From positions 310,001-374,000 of the forward strand of contig UWYS01000010.1 in the NCBI GenBank assembly GCA_900291925.1: a DNA stretch of 64,000 bases, written 5' to 3'. Both the position numbers and the translations under genes were made by a program. Origin of the DNA: Thecaphora thlaspeos (Eukaryota; Basidiomycota; Ustilaginomycetes; Urocystidales; Glomosporiaceae). Under the pieces are notes generated by a model. It was not told where the DNA came from and did not search any database. It saw only the letters and a list, made by a program, of their open reading frames with translations. Positions 1 through 11,509 of this stretch are shown one piece after another; within the stretch, counting starts at the first letter, position 1; every line of letters begins with the position of its first letter.

Positions 1-80
1 TCGTACGACGAGCGGCCCAGGCTGAATGTGGCCTCGCGCCGCTCCTCTGGATCCGGATGAAGCTTGAAGCGTGGCGCCAT
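1..80 (-). CDS. 5' end of an unidentified gene (runs off the left edge)
   Basis: On the minus strand an ATG at 80 opens a frame that stays open to the window edge and reads MAPRFKLHPDPEERREATF... for 26 codons. The charged, non-repetitive composition resembles a genuine N-terminus more than a chance frame. The next gene upstream (the F-box/LRR gene) ends about 1.9 kb away, which leaves room for a promoter. I do not recognise the family; with only 26 residues no domain can be called. It could be a chance open frame in GC-rich DNA. Confidence 0.4.
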   Translation of the reverse strand, partial: MAPRFKLHPDPEERREATFSLGRSSY

Positions 81-1977
81 GGTTGCCACGGTGGAAGAAA
101 AGGTGGTGGTAGGTTTTGACGTACGCCACTTCGAAGAGGTGCTGCGGTTTCGCTGCTCCTCTGGCTGTCTGGCTGGCTGGCTGACTTGTTGGCCGGCGTT
201 CGCTGACGATGCGAGGTTTGTGTGAGTCCTTTGCAGCGCGTGGAGGGAGAGGTCGCTCGAGAAGTTGACAACACGACGAGAGAGACTCGGTCCGACCGCA
301 GAGATGCTTGGGATGGATGCGTTGCTAGTCTGCTAGTCTGCAGCTAGGAGAGTGCGTGGATGAGCTGGTGTGAGCGTGCACGCGCGCGCGTGTTGCGGAG
401 AGTGTTGCAACGTTGTAGGTGCGGATGAAGAGGGGGACGCGGATGCGGAGGACGGTGGCGGGGTAAGGGGATATATGTATGTGGTTGGAAGGGAAAGAGG
501 GAGGAAGCAAACGAAGGAGGAAGCAGCGGCCGAACCACAGGGCGCAGCAGCAGCGAAACAGGCTCGCCCGAGCGGGTCACTGGAGCAGCGGTGCGTTGGA
601 GTGCGGGGAGCGGGGGCGTTTGAGCGCTGGGCAGAAGTGTCTGTGTGTGGATCCTCGTGAAATCATCCCAAGGGCCCCCAGCCTTGACAAAGAGGCCAGC
701 AGCGACAGTCGAGAAAAACGTCAGCCCGCCAGCCAGCTGTCTTCTCTTTCCTCCTCCGCTGCAGCAAACAGATGCACCTCCTCCATCCCATCCTTGTGCT
801 CCTCCATATACGTAGTTGTACCAGACTCACCCGTGATTTATCTTGCAGCAGCCGACGTCGAAACATTTGGCCTCACTGTCACGCAAGCGGACTGCTTGAT
901 TGCTTCGGCGCATTCATGCTGCGCCTTCGTACTGTATCCATCCGAGTGTAACTGCGTCCCAGCCTGTGAGCTCGCGATGGGCTGAAAGATGCGTGCCGAA
1001 GTATCCGGGCTAAATGTTGGTCGTGCCGTGCGGCTCCATGTCGACAATACCGCTCTGCACCTGCAGCTCGCACATTAAAGGAGCTTCCATAAGACCCACA
1101 TCTGCCATACGAGAGCTGCTTGCTCGAGCTTAGCTGCTCGCCCCTACAGCGCTGCCGAGCTCTCCCTCCATCCGTGTCGACATATGCTTTGCTTTACCTC
1201 GACCCGCTCGGTGTGCGCATTGAACGAGTCCGGTAGAGTAGTGGTGGAGAAAGAGGTCCGTTCGTTGCTGGGTTCAAGAATTCCAGCTCCACCGGCGAAT
1301 GACGTTGGAGCGAACAAATCTGCAACAGGGAAAAGATAGGCAGATGGGGAGAAGAGGGAAGCTAGATCTTCCGCCTGCAGGCCGCGGCCCCCACCGCCAG
1401 AGGCATCACCTCGAGGCGCGCGTGAAAGGGCCGCGAGAAAACCATCTCTCCACATCCGCACAGCGCCACACCTCCCTCCCTCTCGTCCAAGCGTGAGCGC
1501 AGCAACCCATCCCCCTCGAGTATTAGAAGCCCAACACAACCGAAACACAGCTCCCTGGTGGCGCTGGCGCACCTACTATGTAAGTACTTACACGTGTCAG
1601 GGGTCCACGCCCCCGCTGCCCGCGGCTTCGCCTTTTCACATCGCCCGCTTCCGTTGAATAAGGAACAGAGACACACGAACGCCCATCAGTGCCTCGCGCA
1701 CGCTTTCTCTGATGTCCGGGCTAAGGCCGAGCAGTGGGTGGCAGTGATCTCGTCGACTTCGCTTTGACAGATTGATTCGCTTGTCTGGCCGTATGTGGGG
1801 GGTTAAAGGGGTCTGTGTCGACTCGACAATGGGTAAGCTTAGGCGCGTATGGGACGCTGACGTGCGGGCGATGGGGCGTGAATCAACAAAGTATTGGCTG
1901 GGATGGGCTGGTTTGGTAGCCGCCCCAGGACTGGTTAAGGCCTGCTCGTCGGTGGCATCCATCGCGGAACTGACGTC
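81..1977. other. Intergenic region, upstream of the left-edge gene
   Basis: No convincing gene. The open frames here are short, overlap one another on both strands and have Ser/Arg/Pro-biased compositions typical of GC-rich non-coding DNA. Landmarks are a GT-rich tract near 380-410 and the 14-bp palindrome at 1579-1592 next to CACGTG. On the minus strand this would be promoter and 5'UTR of the gene starting at 80. Confidence 0.5.
1579..1592. repeat. Perfect 14-bp palindrome TGTAAGTACTTACA followed by CACGTG
   Basis: TGTAAGTACTTACA equals its own reverse complement and overlaps a CACGTG E-box-like hexamer (1591-1596). Its core GTACTTAC recurs in the gene-poor block at 33-39 kb. Function unknown; it may be a binding site or a remnant of a small repeat. 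Confidence 0.5.
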
Positions 1978-4635
1978 TCAAGCGGAATCGTCGGGAGTGT
2001 CGGCGTACGAGATGTAGTCGATGTGCTGCGACCCCTGAACAATGGTCCACTCGCCTTGGCCATGGCGACCGATCCATCGGAGGACCTGCAGGCTTGGGCA
2101 CCTCCGTGCAAACCTAGGATCAGCAGATCGTGCAAACGAGTCAGCAGTAGCCTGGGTCCGTCGCCACCGCCCCCGCCCCCGCGGATTGCTCACCTTCGTA
2201 CCTCTCTCCTCGGAGGGACAATGTGCTCGCCCTGCCTCAAGCCGGCGACCGCGTTTCCATCGGAGGAAGCCCGCCTAGCGGGGCTGCCTTCGACGATAGG
2301 CTTGTTTTTCCGGTCCGGGCTTGACAGCACCTTTGCTGCAGCTGTGAGGCCGTTCGCGTGGCAGCTGGAGAAAGGCGAGGCTGCTGCGGCGGCGGCGCCG
2401 GTGGAGAAAGCATAGTTGGGTGCGAACAAGACCTTGTCCGACGGTACCCAAGGGCAGTGTTGCTCGAGTACGCTAACGTTGAGCTCCCGCAGATGGGATG
2501 AGTGGATGAAGAGGCAGCTTTTCGCAAGCTGAAAGGCCGCACGGTCGAAGGGGAACGACGCTCAACAGAGGAGCGCGCTGGAATGTCAGCGGGGCGGCGT
2601 CCCACCTCTGCGACGTGGCGACGGATGTCCACGGCCAGACTCACCATCTTGCTGAAAGAGAAGTCGAGGCAGACCTGCAGGGTCCGCACGTCTGGGCAGG
2701 CTTTCAAGATAGCCTTGAGGTCGTCCCCTGTCACCGAGAAGAAGTCAATCTGACGCCGAATTCAGAGATGAGGTGTGGTGCGCAAAGACAAGCAGTATGT
2801 AGGTCGATAAGTGCGGGAAAGACGCTTTCGTTGGCCATGAATCGAGGCATGTCATGAAGGCTCACATTGAGGAGCCGCAGAGATGCGCCGTGGCTTGCGA
2901 GGCGGTCCAGAGCACCTCGAGGGAGTGGCCGAGTCTGCACGGCCGGGTCCAGCGGGGGGGTCGAGGTCGGATGGGGACCGGTGCCATGAGCTTCGGTCGA
3001 GCCCTCTCCTCTTCCGTGCCTCGTCACAGTGAGCTCTGCCAGCCCCGAAGGCGCCGCTTGCAGCATATCGAAGATCGAATCCAGGTGGTCGGTGGTCCAG
3101 CTGTGCCGGCAGCCAAAGGAGCGGTGAAACGGAGGGCGAGAAATCAGCAGGCTCCTCGTCAACTGGAAGATGACAAAACCGCTAAGAGTTTCCACTTACG
3201 AGTGGTGCGGTCCGTCCTCCCTGATCCTGTAGCGCAGCGTGCGAAGGTGTTCCGAGGCCGGTTCAATCTGGGACCAGGTGTCGCGCGGCAGTCGGCCTTA
3301 AGGCGAAAGGAGGAAGGAGCGCCCGAGGCGGCCGAGGACGTCGCCACGCCTCGTCAGTGCCCTGCGCCCCGTGCATCAGCTCGGCTAGGGTGTGTGGTGA
3401 GGTGACAGCCTGCCTCCTCACCTTCTACGTCCTCCAACACGAGGCTCTCCAGCGCGTAGCAGCCCGAGAGGAGCGCGGCGATGCCCTTTGCGGTCATCTG
3501 CTCCGGTGTGATAGTCCAAATATGGAGAACCGGGTCAAGTTGAGTCGCCTCTTCTCTCGCACCAGGAGAATGACACCACGTAGTAGCTCCGTCGCGATTC
3601 TCACCTTTGTCCCATTCGTGCTGATCCTGAGGTGCTTCAGCCGCTTGCAGGTGTCACCGACCTGGGCGAGCATGCTGTCCTCTACAAATTGGCAGTCGAG
3701 ACCAAGATTCTCCAGCTGCCACAGCACCGGCACGGCTGCGCTCAGCACCTTCCAGCCCTCGAGCGAGAGCTGCGAGAGATGTAGGTGGTGCAGTTCGTGG
3801 AAGTCGTCGATCCCATCCGGGATCCACCGAGTCCGTGCTTCCTCGCCGTGGTCGGACGAAAGATCCAGGTCGCGCAGCCGCGGTGAGGATGGCTTCGAGG
3901 TCGGCTTGTAGCTGGAGCTTCTCACCTGGAGATTGCAGATCTTCGGTGCAGCCTCGGCGAGCAGCGTGCAAAAGGCGGGGAATGGTGGTCGATCCGAGTC
4001 CCTGGTTTGTGTGAAACATCGTCAGCTTTGGCTGCAAGCGCTAGACAAGGGAGAAGAGAGTGACCTTGTCCATCTTACGAGAAGCATATAGCCTACTCAC
4101 CAAGTCACGGCTGTGAGTTCAGGAAGAACGGAGAGCAGAGCTCGCAAGGCTTGAGGGTCAAGAGGGCGGAGTGAGGTGACAGAGTCGCTATCCATCGTGC
4201 TGCCGGGGCTGGCCTGGTCCTCGCATTTCTTGGGCGGAGCAACCACCAGCCGTTTGACGAGCGTTGCGTACCTTTGTGGCGCGACCTCCGGGAAGAGGAG
4301 AAGAAATAGGAGAAGTGAGGTGTGGAGAGGAGAAGAACACCCCTTCGTTGATCAGTATTCTGTATATTGTCGAGCCTCGCTACCGTGGGCCTTGCTTACG
4401 ATTCTGGTCTGGAGAGCAGCGCATGTAGCCTGGTGTTCGGACGAGGATACGTGTGCTCCCACTCATCGTCTGCAACGGCGATTTCCTCGAAGCAGTGGGC
4501 CAGTGTCGCGCTCCGGACCCGCTTGGACAGCTGGAGCAGGGTGGTGATGGTCTGGCATCGCTCGCTAGCCGCAGCAGCGAAAATGTTCTGGTCGATGATG
4601 GCTGTGGCGGCGGTATTTACATGTTCGGAGCCCAT
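1978..4635 (-). CDS. F-box/LRR-type protein, eight exons, possible 1-nt frameshift
   Basis: Exons inferred on the minus strand: 4635-4400, 4271-4101, 4001-3605, 3497-3422, 3296-3200, 3100-2645, 2528-2194, 2113-1978. The N-terminus (MGSEHVNTAATAIIDQ, then TTLLQLSKRVRSATL) looks like the degenerate F-box of basidiomycete F-box proteins. It is followed by irregular leucine-rich segments such as PRLRDLDLSSDH, HELHHLHLSQLSLEGW, LSGCYALESLVLEDVE, SHLRELNVSVLEQHC and CPSLQVLRWIGRHG. Such proteins usually act as substrate adaptors of SCF ubiquitin ligases. All junctions keep frame except within exon 6, where the frame must shift by one base near 2731-2745 (between EFGV and DFFSVTGDDL). Either the gene is frameshifted or a weak GTCTTT-donor intron is used. 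About 690 residues. Substrate unknown. The F-box itself is inferred from architecture rather than from a clear motif. Confidence 0.65.
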
Positions 4636-7600
4636 CGTTGTGGAGAGACGGTCAACCTATTGGTCTAAAAGAACATCGCAAAGCGAGGGAGGAGGCTGAT
4701 CTAGCCTCTGTGGCGTATGTTGCGAGACTCACTTCGAATCGCCCGGTCGGGCAGCCGGTCAAATGGCGAAGGGGCGCTTCGACCCGCAGCGGCTGCTCTG
4801 TCGTCAGACATCGTCGTCGTCGTCGTCTGACCCGTTTTCATCGCAATAAGTGGTTTGCAGGATCTTCTCATGCAAGGGAGTCTAGAGTGCTACGAAGGTG
4901 GGAGACGGAGAAGGATCCAGGGCCTCGCCTTGCTCGCAAGAGAGAGGGAGACAGGTGGAGGAGGGAAGAGATGGAGCGAAATCAGCTGGCAGCGATGGGA
5001 AACGAAGGAGCTGCGCCGCCCCCACAAGGCGCGGAACAAGAAAAGAAAGGGTGAGCAGGCAAACGGCGCACGGTGGGAGCGCAGGTTCAGCTTAGGCTCC
5101 CGTTCCGGGCCAGCCGAGGCGGGCGAGCGGCAGCAGCTGATCATTTGCGCTGATGGCCTACCATTTGGTGCCGTGGCGCGGCGCGGCGCGGCGCGTCGTG
5201 GCGCTTGGCCGTGCCTCTTGCCCCCCCGCCGCGACGCCCGCCCCACCCAAACGCCCACCGCGTGTATGCGCGGCCTAGGCGGGGCGCGGGCCAACCGGTG
5301 CCCGCTTCGCTGCGGCCAGCGGGCAAGCGCCGCGGAAGGTCATCCGGCGCTCAGCACAGGCCACCCGGTTGTCGGCCTAGCCCGCCTGCAGCTGGCTCGA
5401 GCCGTGGCCTTCAGAGAGGCAGCATATATCCTAGCCTAGCCTGGCCTGTCGGCGGTGCGCCCGACCGCACCGGCCCTTCCCTTCTGTCCTCCCGCCCGAC
5501 CTCGACGGAATCCCCCTTCCCCTCGCGACCTCTCACACTCGCGCTTCTTCCTGGCTATCCCCGCCTTCATCACCACCACTACCACCACCACCACCACCAC
5601 CACCACCACCTCCATCATCTTCTCCGACCTGGAGCTGCCGCCCGCCGGCCTTCTACTCTTCTTCCCCGCCTTTGCCCTCCCGCATACATCCACACGCTCC
5701 TCGATTTTACGACATCGACCGACCGCAGCGACGGCTGATAGCGCCCAAAGATTGAGGAATCGTCATCCATAGCCGCAACTACAGAGCTCGCACGCATAGC
5801 CACCGCGCCCGGCGTCCAACCGGGAGCTGTCCGCCTTTCGCCTCGACGCTGGTCAGTAGGGACGATGCCTCCCTATTGAAAGGACTCTCGAGAAAGTGAG
5901 CACTTTACTCGCCTGCTTGCCCGCTCGCGAGTCAGAAGTGGGCCATGTCGTCATCAAGACCCTTTTCTCCAGTCGCCGCAGTCGAGCCCAGGACGGCTTG
6001 GTTTGACCGGGAGCGCACGTGACAGCATCACGACCCCGCTTCGCTATCGCGTGCCGACCTCGGGTCGAGTCGCGCTTCGGCAGAAGCTCTTTCCTGTTGT
6101 AACCCTGCAGGATAGGGCGTGAAGCAGAAGAAGCGGCAGGAAAGGTGGCTTGCGCTTCGCCTGACCTTGCCTACGGGACCCATAGCACTCTCAATCTCTC
6201 CGGTGCTAACGTCATAGCTTACCTGCCACCTCTTCGTTCCCTCCTGTCTTGCGTTATCCTTTGTTGCCGTACCTTTGTTGAACACAGCAAGCATCCTTAC
6301 TCGAAGGCTCGGGCGAACGCTCTGGATCCCTCGCAATCGAGCGATGACCTGGGAGGGTCCGACGCTGGCTTGCGATGTCTAGAGGGGCACGCCGCTGCAG
6401 ATGCCGGCAGCTTCATCCTGCTCTCTAGCTGGTTAGTCCGCTCCCTAGGGGCACGGCAGCCTTCTAGTCGAAGGATGCATCGCATGCAGGCTGTGGGGAA
6501 GGCAACGGCGGTTGCCTTGTGCCTTGTCACAAGCCATTGTAGCACCTCCTCTGTGCTTTGAGAAAAGGCGAAAGTCGTCGCTGCTCGGTACATAGGATAT
6601 CGATGGCAGACGCCGATAGCGAGAAGCATGCCACCCAATCACGCAGCTTAAGACATCGTCTCCCGGAAGCCTTCTTCTTATGCGTAAGTGAAGCAAGGCG
6701 AGCCAAGCCCAGCTGCTACTTTACTCTGCAATCGTAGCCTTAAGCGCCGGCAGACGCTGACTTTGCGTGTGCCTGTTCCCCTTCGTCTTTGCATACATGC
6801 ATGCTACAGTATCACTCACGCGGTGCGAGGCACCCTGTGGCCGGAGGGACATGCATCGAGGCCATGATAGGCCCGGTTCACGGACCGTAAGAGAGGCAGG
6901 TGCTGGCCAGCGAGATGCTCACCAGCTTGGAAGGCTGCGTCAACAGCACCGTGCTGGACGCTATGACGGGCATCGACGAGGACGACTTCGGCCATCGAGC
7001 GATGCTACTCTGTCGACGCGATGTCGGAGGATGGGCGCGGCGAATCGGGGGTCGAAAGCAGCTGGGAGGACGGGACACCTGAGCGCCTTTAAGGTTTGTG
7101 CCCAGGCAAAGGGAGCCGGGATCGCGCCGACTTTTGCTGGCTTGCTTAAGCTGGGCCTGCTTAGCCTAGCTTGGCCTGTCGCCCGCTTGCTTGCTTGCAA
7201 GCGACGAGATGGGGAAGTGGTTGCCCGCTTCGGACCTGGGAGCATGTTATCGGCAACGTAGAGCAGGCAGGGCAGACAGACAAATTAAAGTGCCTCTGAG
7301 ATCGCTTGATCATCCATCTGAGGGACAGAGGTCGGCTAGTCAGCGGGGGGGCACGTTGCACTGTGGGCATGAACAGGCGACAGGCATTCGGGATCCCGTC
7401 ATGCCGCCCAGCCCGCATGCCCTCCAGGGCATCGCCCAATCCCAACAACGCTGCCGCCGCCGCCGTCGTTGTCCGTGGCGTCTCTTGGCTTTGCTTCTCT
7501 TTCTTCCCATCCGCCAGAAGGTCAAGTTTCATGGACGAGTGGACGGAAGGTCCAAGCGGGCTTGAAGACTTGGCGGCCTATCAGGCCAACCAACACGCAC

Positions 7601-8963
7601 CAAGGGGATCGAGATTATTTTCCTCTCTTTCTGCTCTCGGTGGATTCCTGCTTGCGCAAACGCGACGGGACAGATCTGGCTGGTCTCAGGGGGGGGGCAT
7701 CGTCATCGGCCCTCGACGTCTGAGACCCGGTCGGCGATTGACCAACACACCAACACAATCGCGCTCTCTTTTCCCCTCGTGCCGATCCACGAGGCTGACG
7801 CCAACGCCTCGTCCTTCCTTGTTGGACGCCTTTGCTTGCTTCCCACCGAAGCTTGCAATGCCAGCCACAGCCGATTGATTGCGGCATCTGCGATGAAGCC
7901 TCAAGGCGATTTGATGTGATGTGATGCGGTGTGGGACACGGAGAGGGACGGCTGTTGTTTTACAGTGAGTTGGTAGCCTAGCCTGATTGTTCTGTCCAAA
8001 GCTGTCGTCGTTACTTACGTAGCTCTTGTCGATGCGTCTACGTACAGGTCCCAGGCCCCAGGCTTTGCGCTGCGGCCTCGCCTGTCTGCGCTGCTTGTGC
8101 TCCCTTGCGTCGAGGCAAGGCAAGGCAATCTATGCAAGACGACGGAAGATTGAGGCTGCTGCTCGCCCTGGCTCCACGGTTGCCGAGTCGGTGCTGCCTA
8201 CCTCTTCCTCGTCGAGCGTAGGTACTCTTACCTGCGATGAGTAGTTGGGGCGCTGTCGGTGTAAGTGCGGTGAACTCAGCTCGCCATTTGCCTGGGCGGC
8301 GACACGCTAGGATGTTACACGCAGGGAGAGAGAAGACGGTGCGGCGCAGTACATATGTAAGTGTAGGAACATTTGTATGTAATGGCGAGGAGCATGATCA
8401 AAGGGGCCCTTTAGGCTGGGTGTGGCGTTTTTCCTGCCCTGAAAGGTTTCGACTGGATTCTGCCGTCGTATCCCGCGCTCTCCTCCCTCTCGGCCTGGTC
8501 GATGGGCGGAGATGGACTTTGCAAGAGAGGAGGACCGTGGTGAGGTGGTCGCTGCTACTATTCTACAGTTACACGAGATAGGGGCAGAGGGGGACGTGCT
8601 GTTTGCCCCTTTGTTCTGCGGATGGGGACAAAGAACGGGATTGGTCCGTCGAAGGAGAAAGGGGAAAGAGGAAGAGAAACAAAGGGACGACTGCGACGGA
8701 AGACGACGGCGATGACCAGCCTCTCACATCCATCTTCCATCTTCCGTAACACCAACACTCCAACACACGCTCCGCCCCTCAGCCTCCACAGCCAGCCAGC
8801 ACTAGGGAAACGCATCATCGGCACACTACCTTCTCCCGCCTCCCCTCTCCCCTCCTTCTCTCTTCCTCCACCGCTACTCCCCTGCCCGGCGCCTCGACTC
8901 TACTTCAGCCTTCTCGACCAACCTGCGCTGCTCCCCCTCCCCTCTCGCTCCTCCCTCTCTGCG
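4636..8963. other. 4.3-kb intergenic region between divergent genes
   Basis: No open frame with credible protein composition. The region contains GC-rich simple sequence (GGCGC units near 5170-5195), an ACC tract at 5571-5610 and a TATATA-like element near 5424. It separates the F-box/LRR gene (minus) from the disordered KEN-box protein (plus). The length is unusual beside the compact 53-61 kb part of the window; a non-coding transcript or unrecognised small exons cannot be excluded. Confidence 0.45.
5571..5610 (+). repeat. (ACC)n trinucleotide microsatellite
   Basis: A nearly pure ACC run of about 13 units with one CCACT interruption. It creates poly-Thr, poly-His and poly-Val frames that should not be taken as genes. 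Confidence 0.9.
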
Positions 8964-8970
8964 TATATAA
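8964..8970 (+). promoter_or_regulatory. TATA-like element upstream of the KEN-box protein gene
   Basis: TATATAA lies only 17 bases before the ATG at 8987 and 38 before the in-frame ATG at 9008. If it positions transcription about 25-30 bases downstream, 9008 or a later ATG is the likelier start. Inference only. Confidence 0.35.
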
Positions 8971-8986
8971 CGCCGCCCTTCCGTCG

Positions 8987-10852
8987 ATGCCCGCCCCCAC
9001 ATCCATCATGCCCTCATCCCTACCGTCAGCATCAGCAGCCTCTTCGCCTCCTGCTCCTCCTTCGCCCTCTCGTCAACGCCAGGTACTTGGGGAATTACCG
9101 CTCCACATTTTCGTCGCCCAATCCCTCCTGCCCGCATCACCCGTCGCAAAGCCAAAGAGCCGCCCCACGTCACGCTCAGTCTCGCCCCACAAGCAGGCCA
9201 TCCTCCACAGCCACCAACACCATCGAGCTCAATCGGCGCGCCGCAGCTCCTCATCATTCAGCCAAGCGCCACCTTCCTCATCATCGTCAGCATCGCCCTC
9301 ATCGCCGCTGCACCCATCCTCGCTCCCCGCATCACACAGCCGCCGGAGCCATCCGCCCTCGGACCACAACATGACCACCCTCGAAGCAACACCAGTGCGT
9401 AGAAAGCTCTTTGATGTCGCCCCCGGACAGAGCCCCTCTTCCGCCGTACCCCTCGAACACAGCCCCATCCTCCCCGCCGCGCCCCTTTACCTCAAAGTTC
9501 CCGCGAGCATCTCGCGCTCCCTCGCCGCAGCGGCGGCGGAGACAGACCGCAGCCCTTCTACGTCCGTCAAGCCCCGCACACCATCGCGAGTTCGTAGCCA
9601 GGTCGCCGCAGGAAGCGCACCCGTCACGCCGACCGATGCTCCCACCACACCAAAAAACGCGCGCCTCCACCGCCCCTGCCCCGTCAGCGGGCCCAAGCCA
9701 AAGGATCAGGTCGAACCCAGTCCGTCCACTGAGCGAAACGTCGAGAACTTCCTCCAGGCACGCTGGACCAGCGCGCAGAAGGCTTCCGTCTCGCGTCCCA
9801 TGACGCCCGTTCCGGTCCACGACGACATCATCGAGGCCGCGCCTCAACCCGATCGGGACGCGGCTAATGCCGACGGCGGCGACGGCGACAACAACAATTC
9901 CGTCGAAGGCGCCGTAGCCTTGTCTTCATCGTCGACATCTCCTCGAAAGACATCCACCGTCCAGAGCCTGCCGAAGAAGAAGTTCCGCGTCAGCAAGACC
10001 GAGGTCGCCATCGCGCACGAGATCGCCGGTTCCGGGCCGATGGGCAGCCCGAGCCCATGTAAGGTCGCCTCGTTCGCCGACGGCGGCTACTTTGCCGCTG
10101 CTGCCGCCGGAGCGGGCGGAAGGTCGCAGAGCGAGACGTACCCCGTCGCGCGTTCGAGCGATGGCTTTCCGCAGCGCCGTCGATTGCAGCCGCTCGACGC
10201 CGACGAGTACGCGCTGCCGGATGCGATGGGCAACAACGTCTTCTCCAGCGCCCACTTCCGCCGTCTCTCGGCGAGCAACCTTTTCGGCGACATCAAGCGG
10301 AGCGTATCGCTCCGCTGGACCGTCTACGAAGACCCGTTCGTAAACGACACCCAGATCGGGGCCAAGGCGGCGACGGTGCCGCCGACGCAGGACCTCGCGC
10401 CGTCCCCTTCGTCAACCAGCGCGATATCCGCTCCTTCGACGCCGAACAAGGAGAACAAGCGGCCCAGGCTCGACATCGAGGCCGAGACGAAGCCGGGCGT
10501 CGAAGCTTCGTCGCCTTCCCGGCAAAGCGCGCGCAAACGCGGTACGGGCGGCCGGTTGAGCCTTCTTGCCAATGCTGAAGAAGATCACGTTGACGCCGAC
10601 CTCGCAGCGACGACGACGGCCGTATCTACGTCGACGAAGACGACGACGAATCAGCCCAAGGAACACTCGGACTTTCCCGTCCAGGCTGTGGCACACCGCA
10701 GCCCGGAGACGGTGCGAGGTAGGACGCCGCGCAAGGTCTCGATGACGTCGGCCGGAGCTGCCATGACGCGCAAGCTGGCGGCTGCTGCCGTTGTCGCCAA
10801 AGACGAAGGCGTTGCGTCCCGAACGCGGTCCAAAGCTCGTACCACGGTTTGA
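8987..10852 (+). CDS. Disordered protein with KEN-box and RxLF cyclin-docking motifs
   Basis: Single-exon frame of 621 codons from 8987; in-frame ATGs at 9008 and before MTTLEATPVRRKLF are alternatives. I recognise no folded domain. Composition is Ser/Pro/Ala-rich with many SP/TP sites (SRSVSPHKQ, PSRVRS, TPKNAR, SPSPCK). Notable short motifs are RRKLFDV, an RxLF cyclin-docking-like element; NKENKRPRL, containing KEN, a degradation signal recognised by APC/C; and basic TPRK/RTRSK near the C-terminus that could serve nuclear import. A better-ordered segment is around FRRLSASNLFGDIKRS and RWTVYEDPF. Together these suggest a CDK substrate or cell-cycle regulator degraded by APC/C. That is inference from short motifs, which occur by chance in long disordered proteins. 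Confidence 0.6.
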   Translation: MPAPTSIMPSSLPSASAASSPPAPPSPSRQRQVLGELPLHIFVAQSLLPASPVAKPKSRPTSRSVSPHKQAILHSHQHHRAQSARRSSSSFSQAPPSSSSSASPSSPLHPSSLPASHSRRSHPPSDHNMTTLEATPVRRKLFDVAPGQSPSSAVPLEHSPILPAAPLYLKVPASISRSLAAAAAETDRSPSTSVKPRTPSRVRSQVAAGSAPVTPTDAPTTPKNARLHRPCPVSGPKPKDQVEPSPSTERNVENFLQARWTSAQKASVSRPMTPVPVHDDIIEAAPQPDRDAANADGGDGDNNNSVEGAVALSSSSTSPRKTSTVQSLPKKKFRVSKTEVAIAHEIAGSGPMGSPSPCKVASFADGGYFAAAAAGAGGRSQSETYPVARSSDGFPQRRRLQPLDADEYALPDAMGNNVFSSAHFRRLSASNLFGDIKRSVSLRWTVYEDPFVNDTQIGAKAATVPPTQDLAPSPSSTSAISAPSTPNKENKRPRLDIEAETKPGVEASSPSRQSARKRGTGGRLSLLANAEEDHVDADLAATTTAVSTSTKTTTNQPKEHSDFPVQAVAHRSPETVRGRTPRKVSMTSAGAAMTRKLAAAAVVAKDEGVASRTRSKARTTV

Positions 10853-11509
10853 CGTATATTTCTCTCTCTTTTACGGTTCCCCTTTTGGTCGTCTTGCAAT
10901 CCTGTCTCTCTGTGATACCGCATCGTACAGCTCCATCGCATCCCCACCATTGTATATTACAGCTAGTTCTCAAGGACCGTCCCGCCTCCCTATCTCCCCT
11001 TCTTTGGACCGCCATCCAACCTTGGCATCACGTCCTCGTCTCAATTTGTTGTCCTTACTCTTCGTCTCGTTTTCTTGTTGTAGTCCTGCTTCTCAGTAGT
11101 GCGTCTATTGTTTGCAATACATTTAGCGATAAACCTGGATCCTATCGCTTTGTAGAACAGGAGGAACGAATGGAAGGTGACGAAAGGGGAAGAGTGGAAG
11201 GAGGGTGTGATGGGTAAAAGGAATTACAAACGTAGAGACGGGAAGTCGTTGGATGATGAGACAAAACGGGAGCGTAGTGAAGCGGTGAAGGGAGAGGTAC
11301 AGAGATGATGAGGCCAAAGTGGTGCTGTGCGACCGGTGGGAAGGTGTGCGGTTGCGATGGAGAGGATCGAAGAGGTCTTGTGTCGCTTTGGAAAAAGCTA
11401 GCGGCGCGCGTACGGCCAGAGGGATGTGCGTCGTTGATGTTGACTGGTCATCCATCTTCCTCGCCGTCACCGTCACCGTCGTCGTCTTGCTCACGACCTC
11501 GAAAGCACT
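10853..11509. other. Intergenic region between convergent genes
   Basis: It holds the 3' flanks of the KEN-box protein gene and of the secreted-protein gene. A pyrimidine-rich stretch follows the first stop codon. I see no further gene. Confidence 0.5.

Noticed and set aside
5436..5772. Frames with poly-Thr, poly-His or poly-Val near 5.5 kb
   Set aside because: Produced by the ACC microsatellite; no other protein-like sequence around it.
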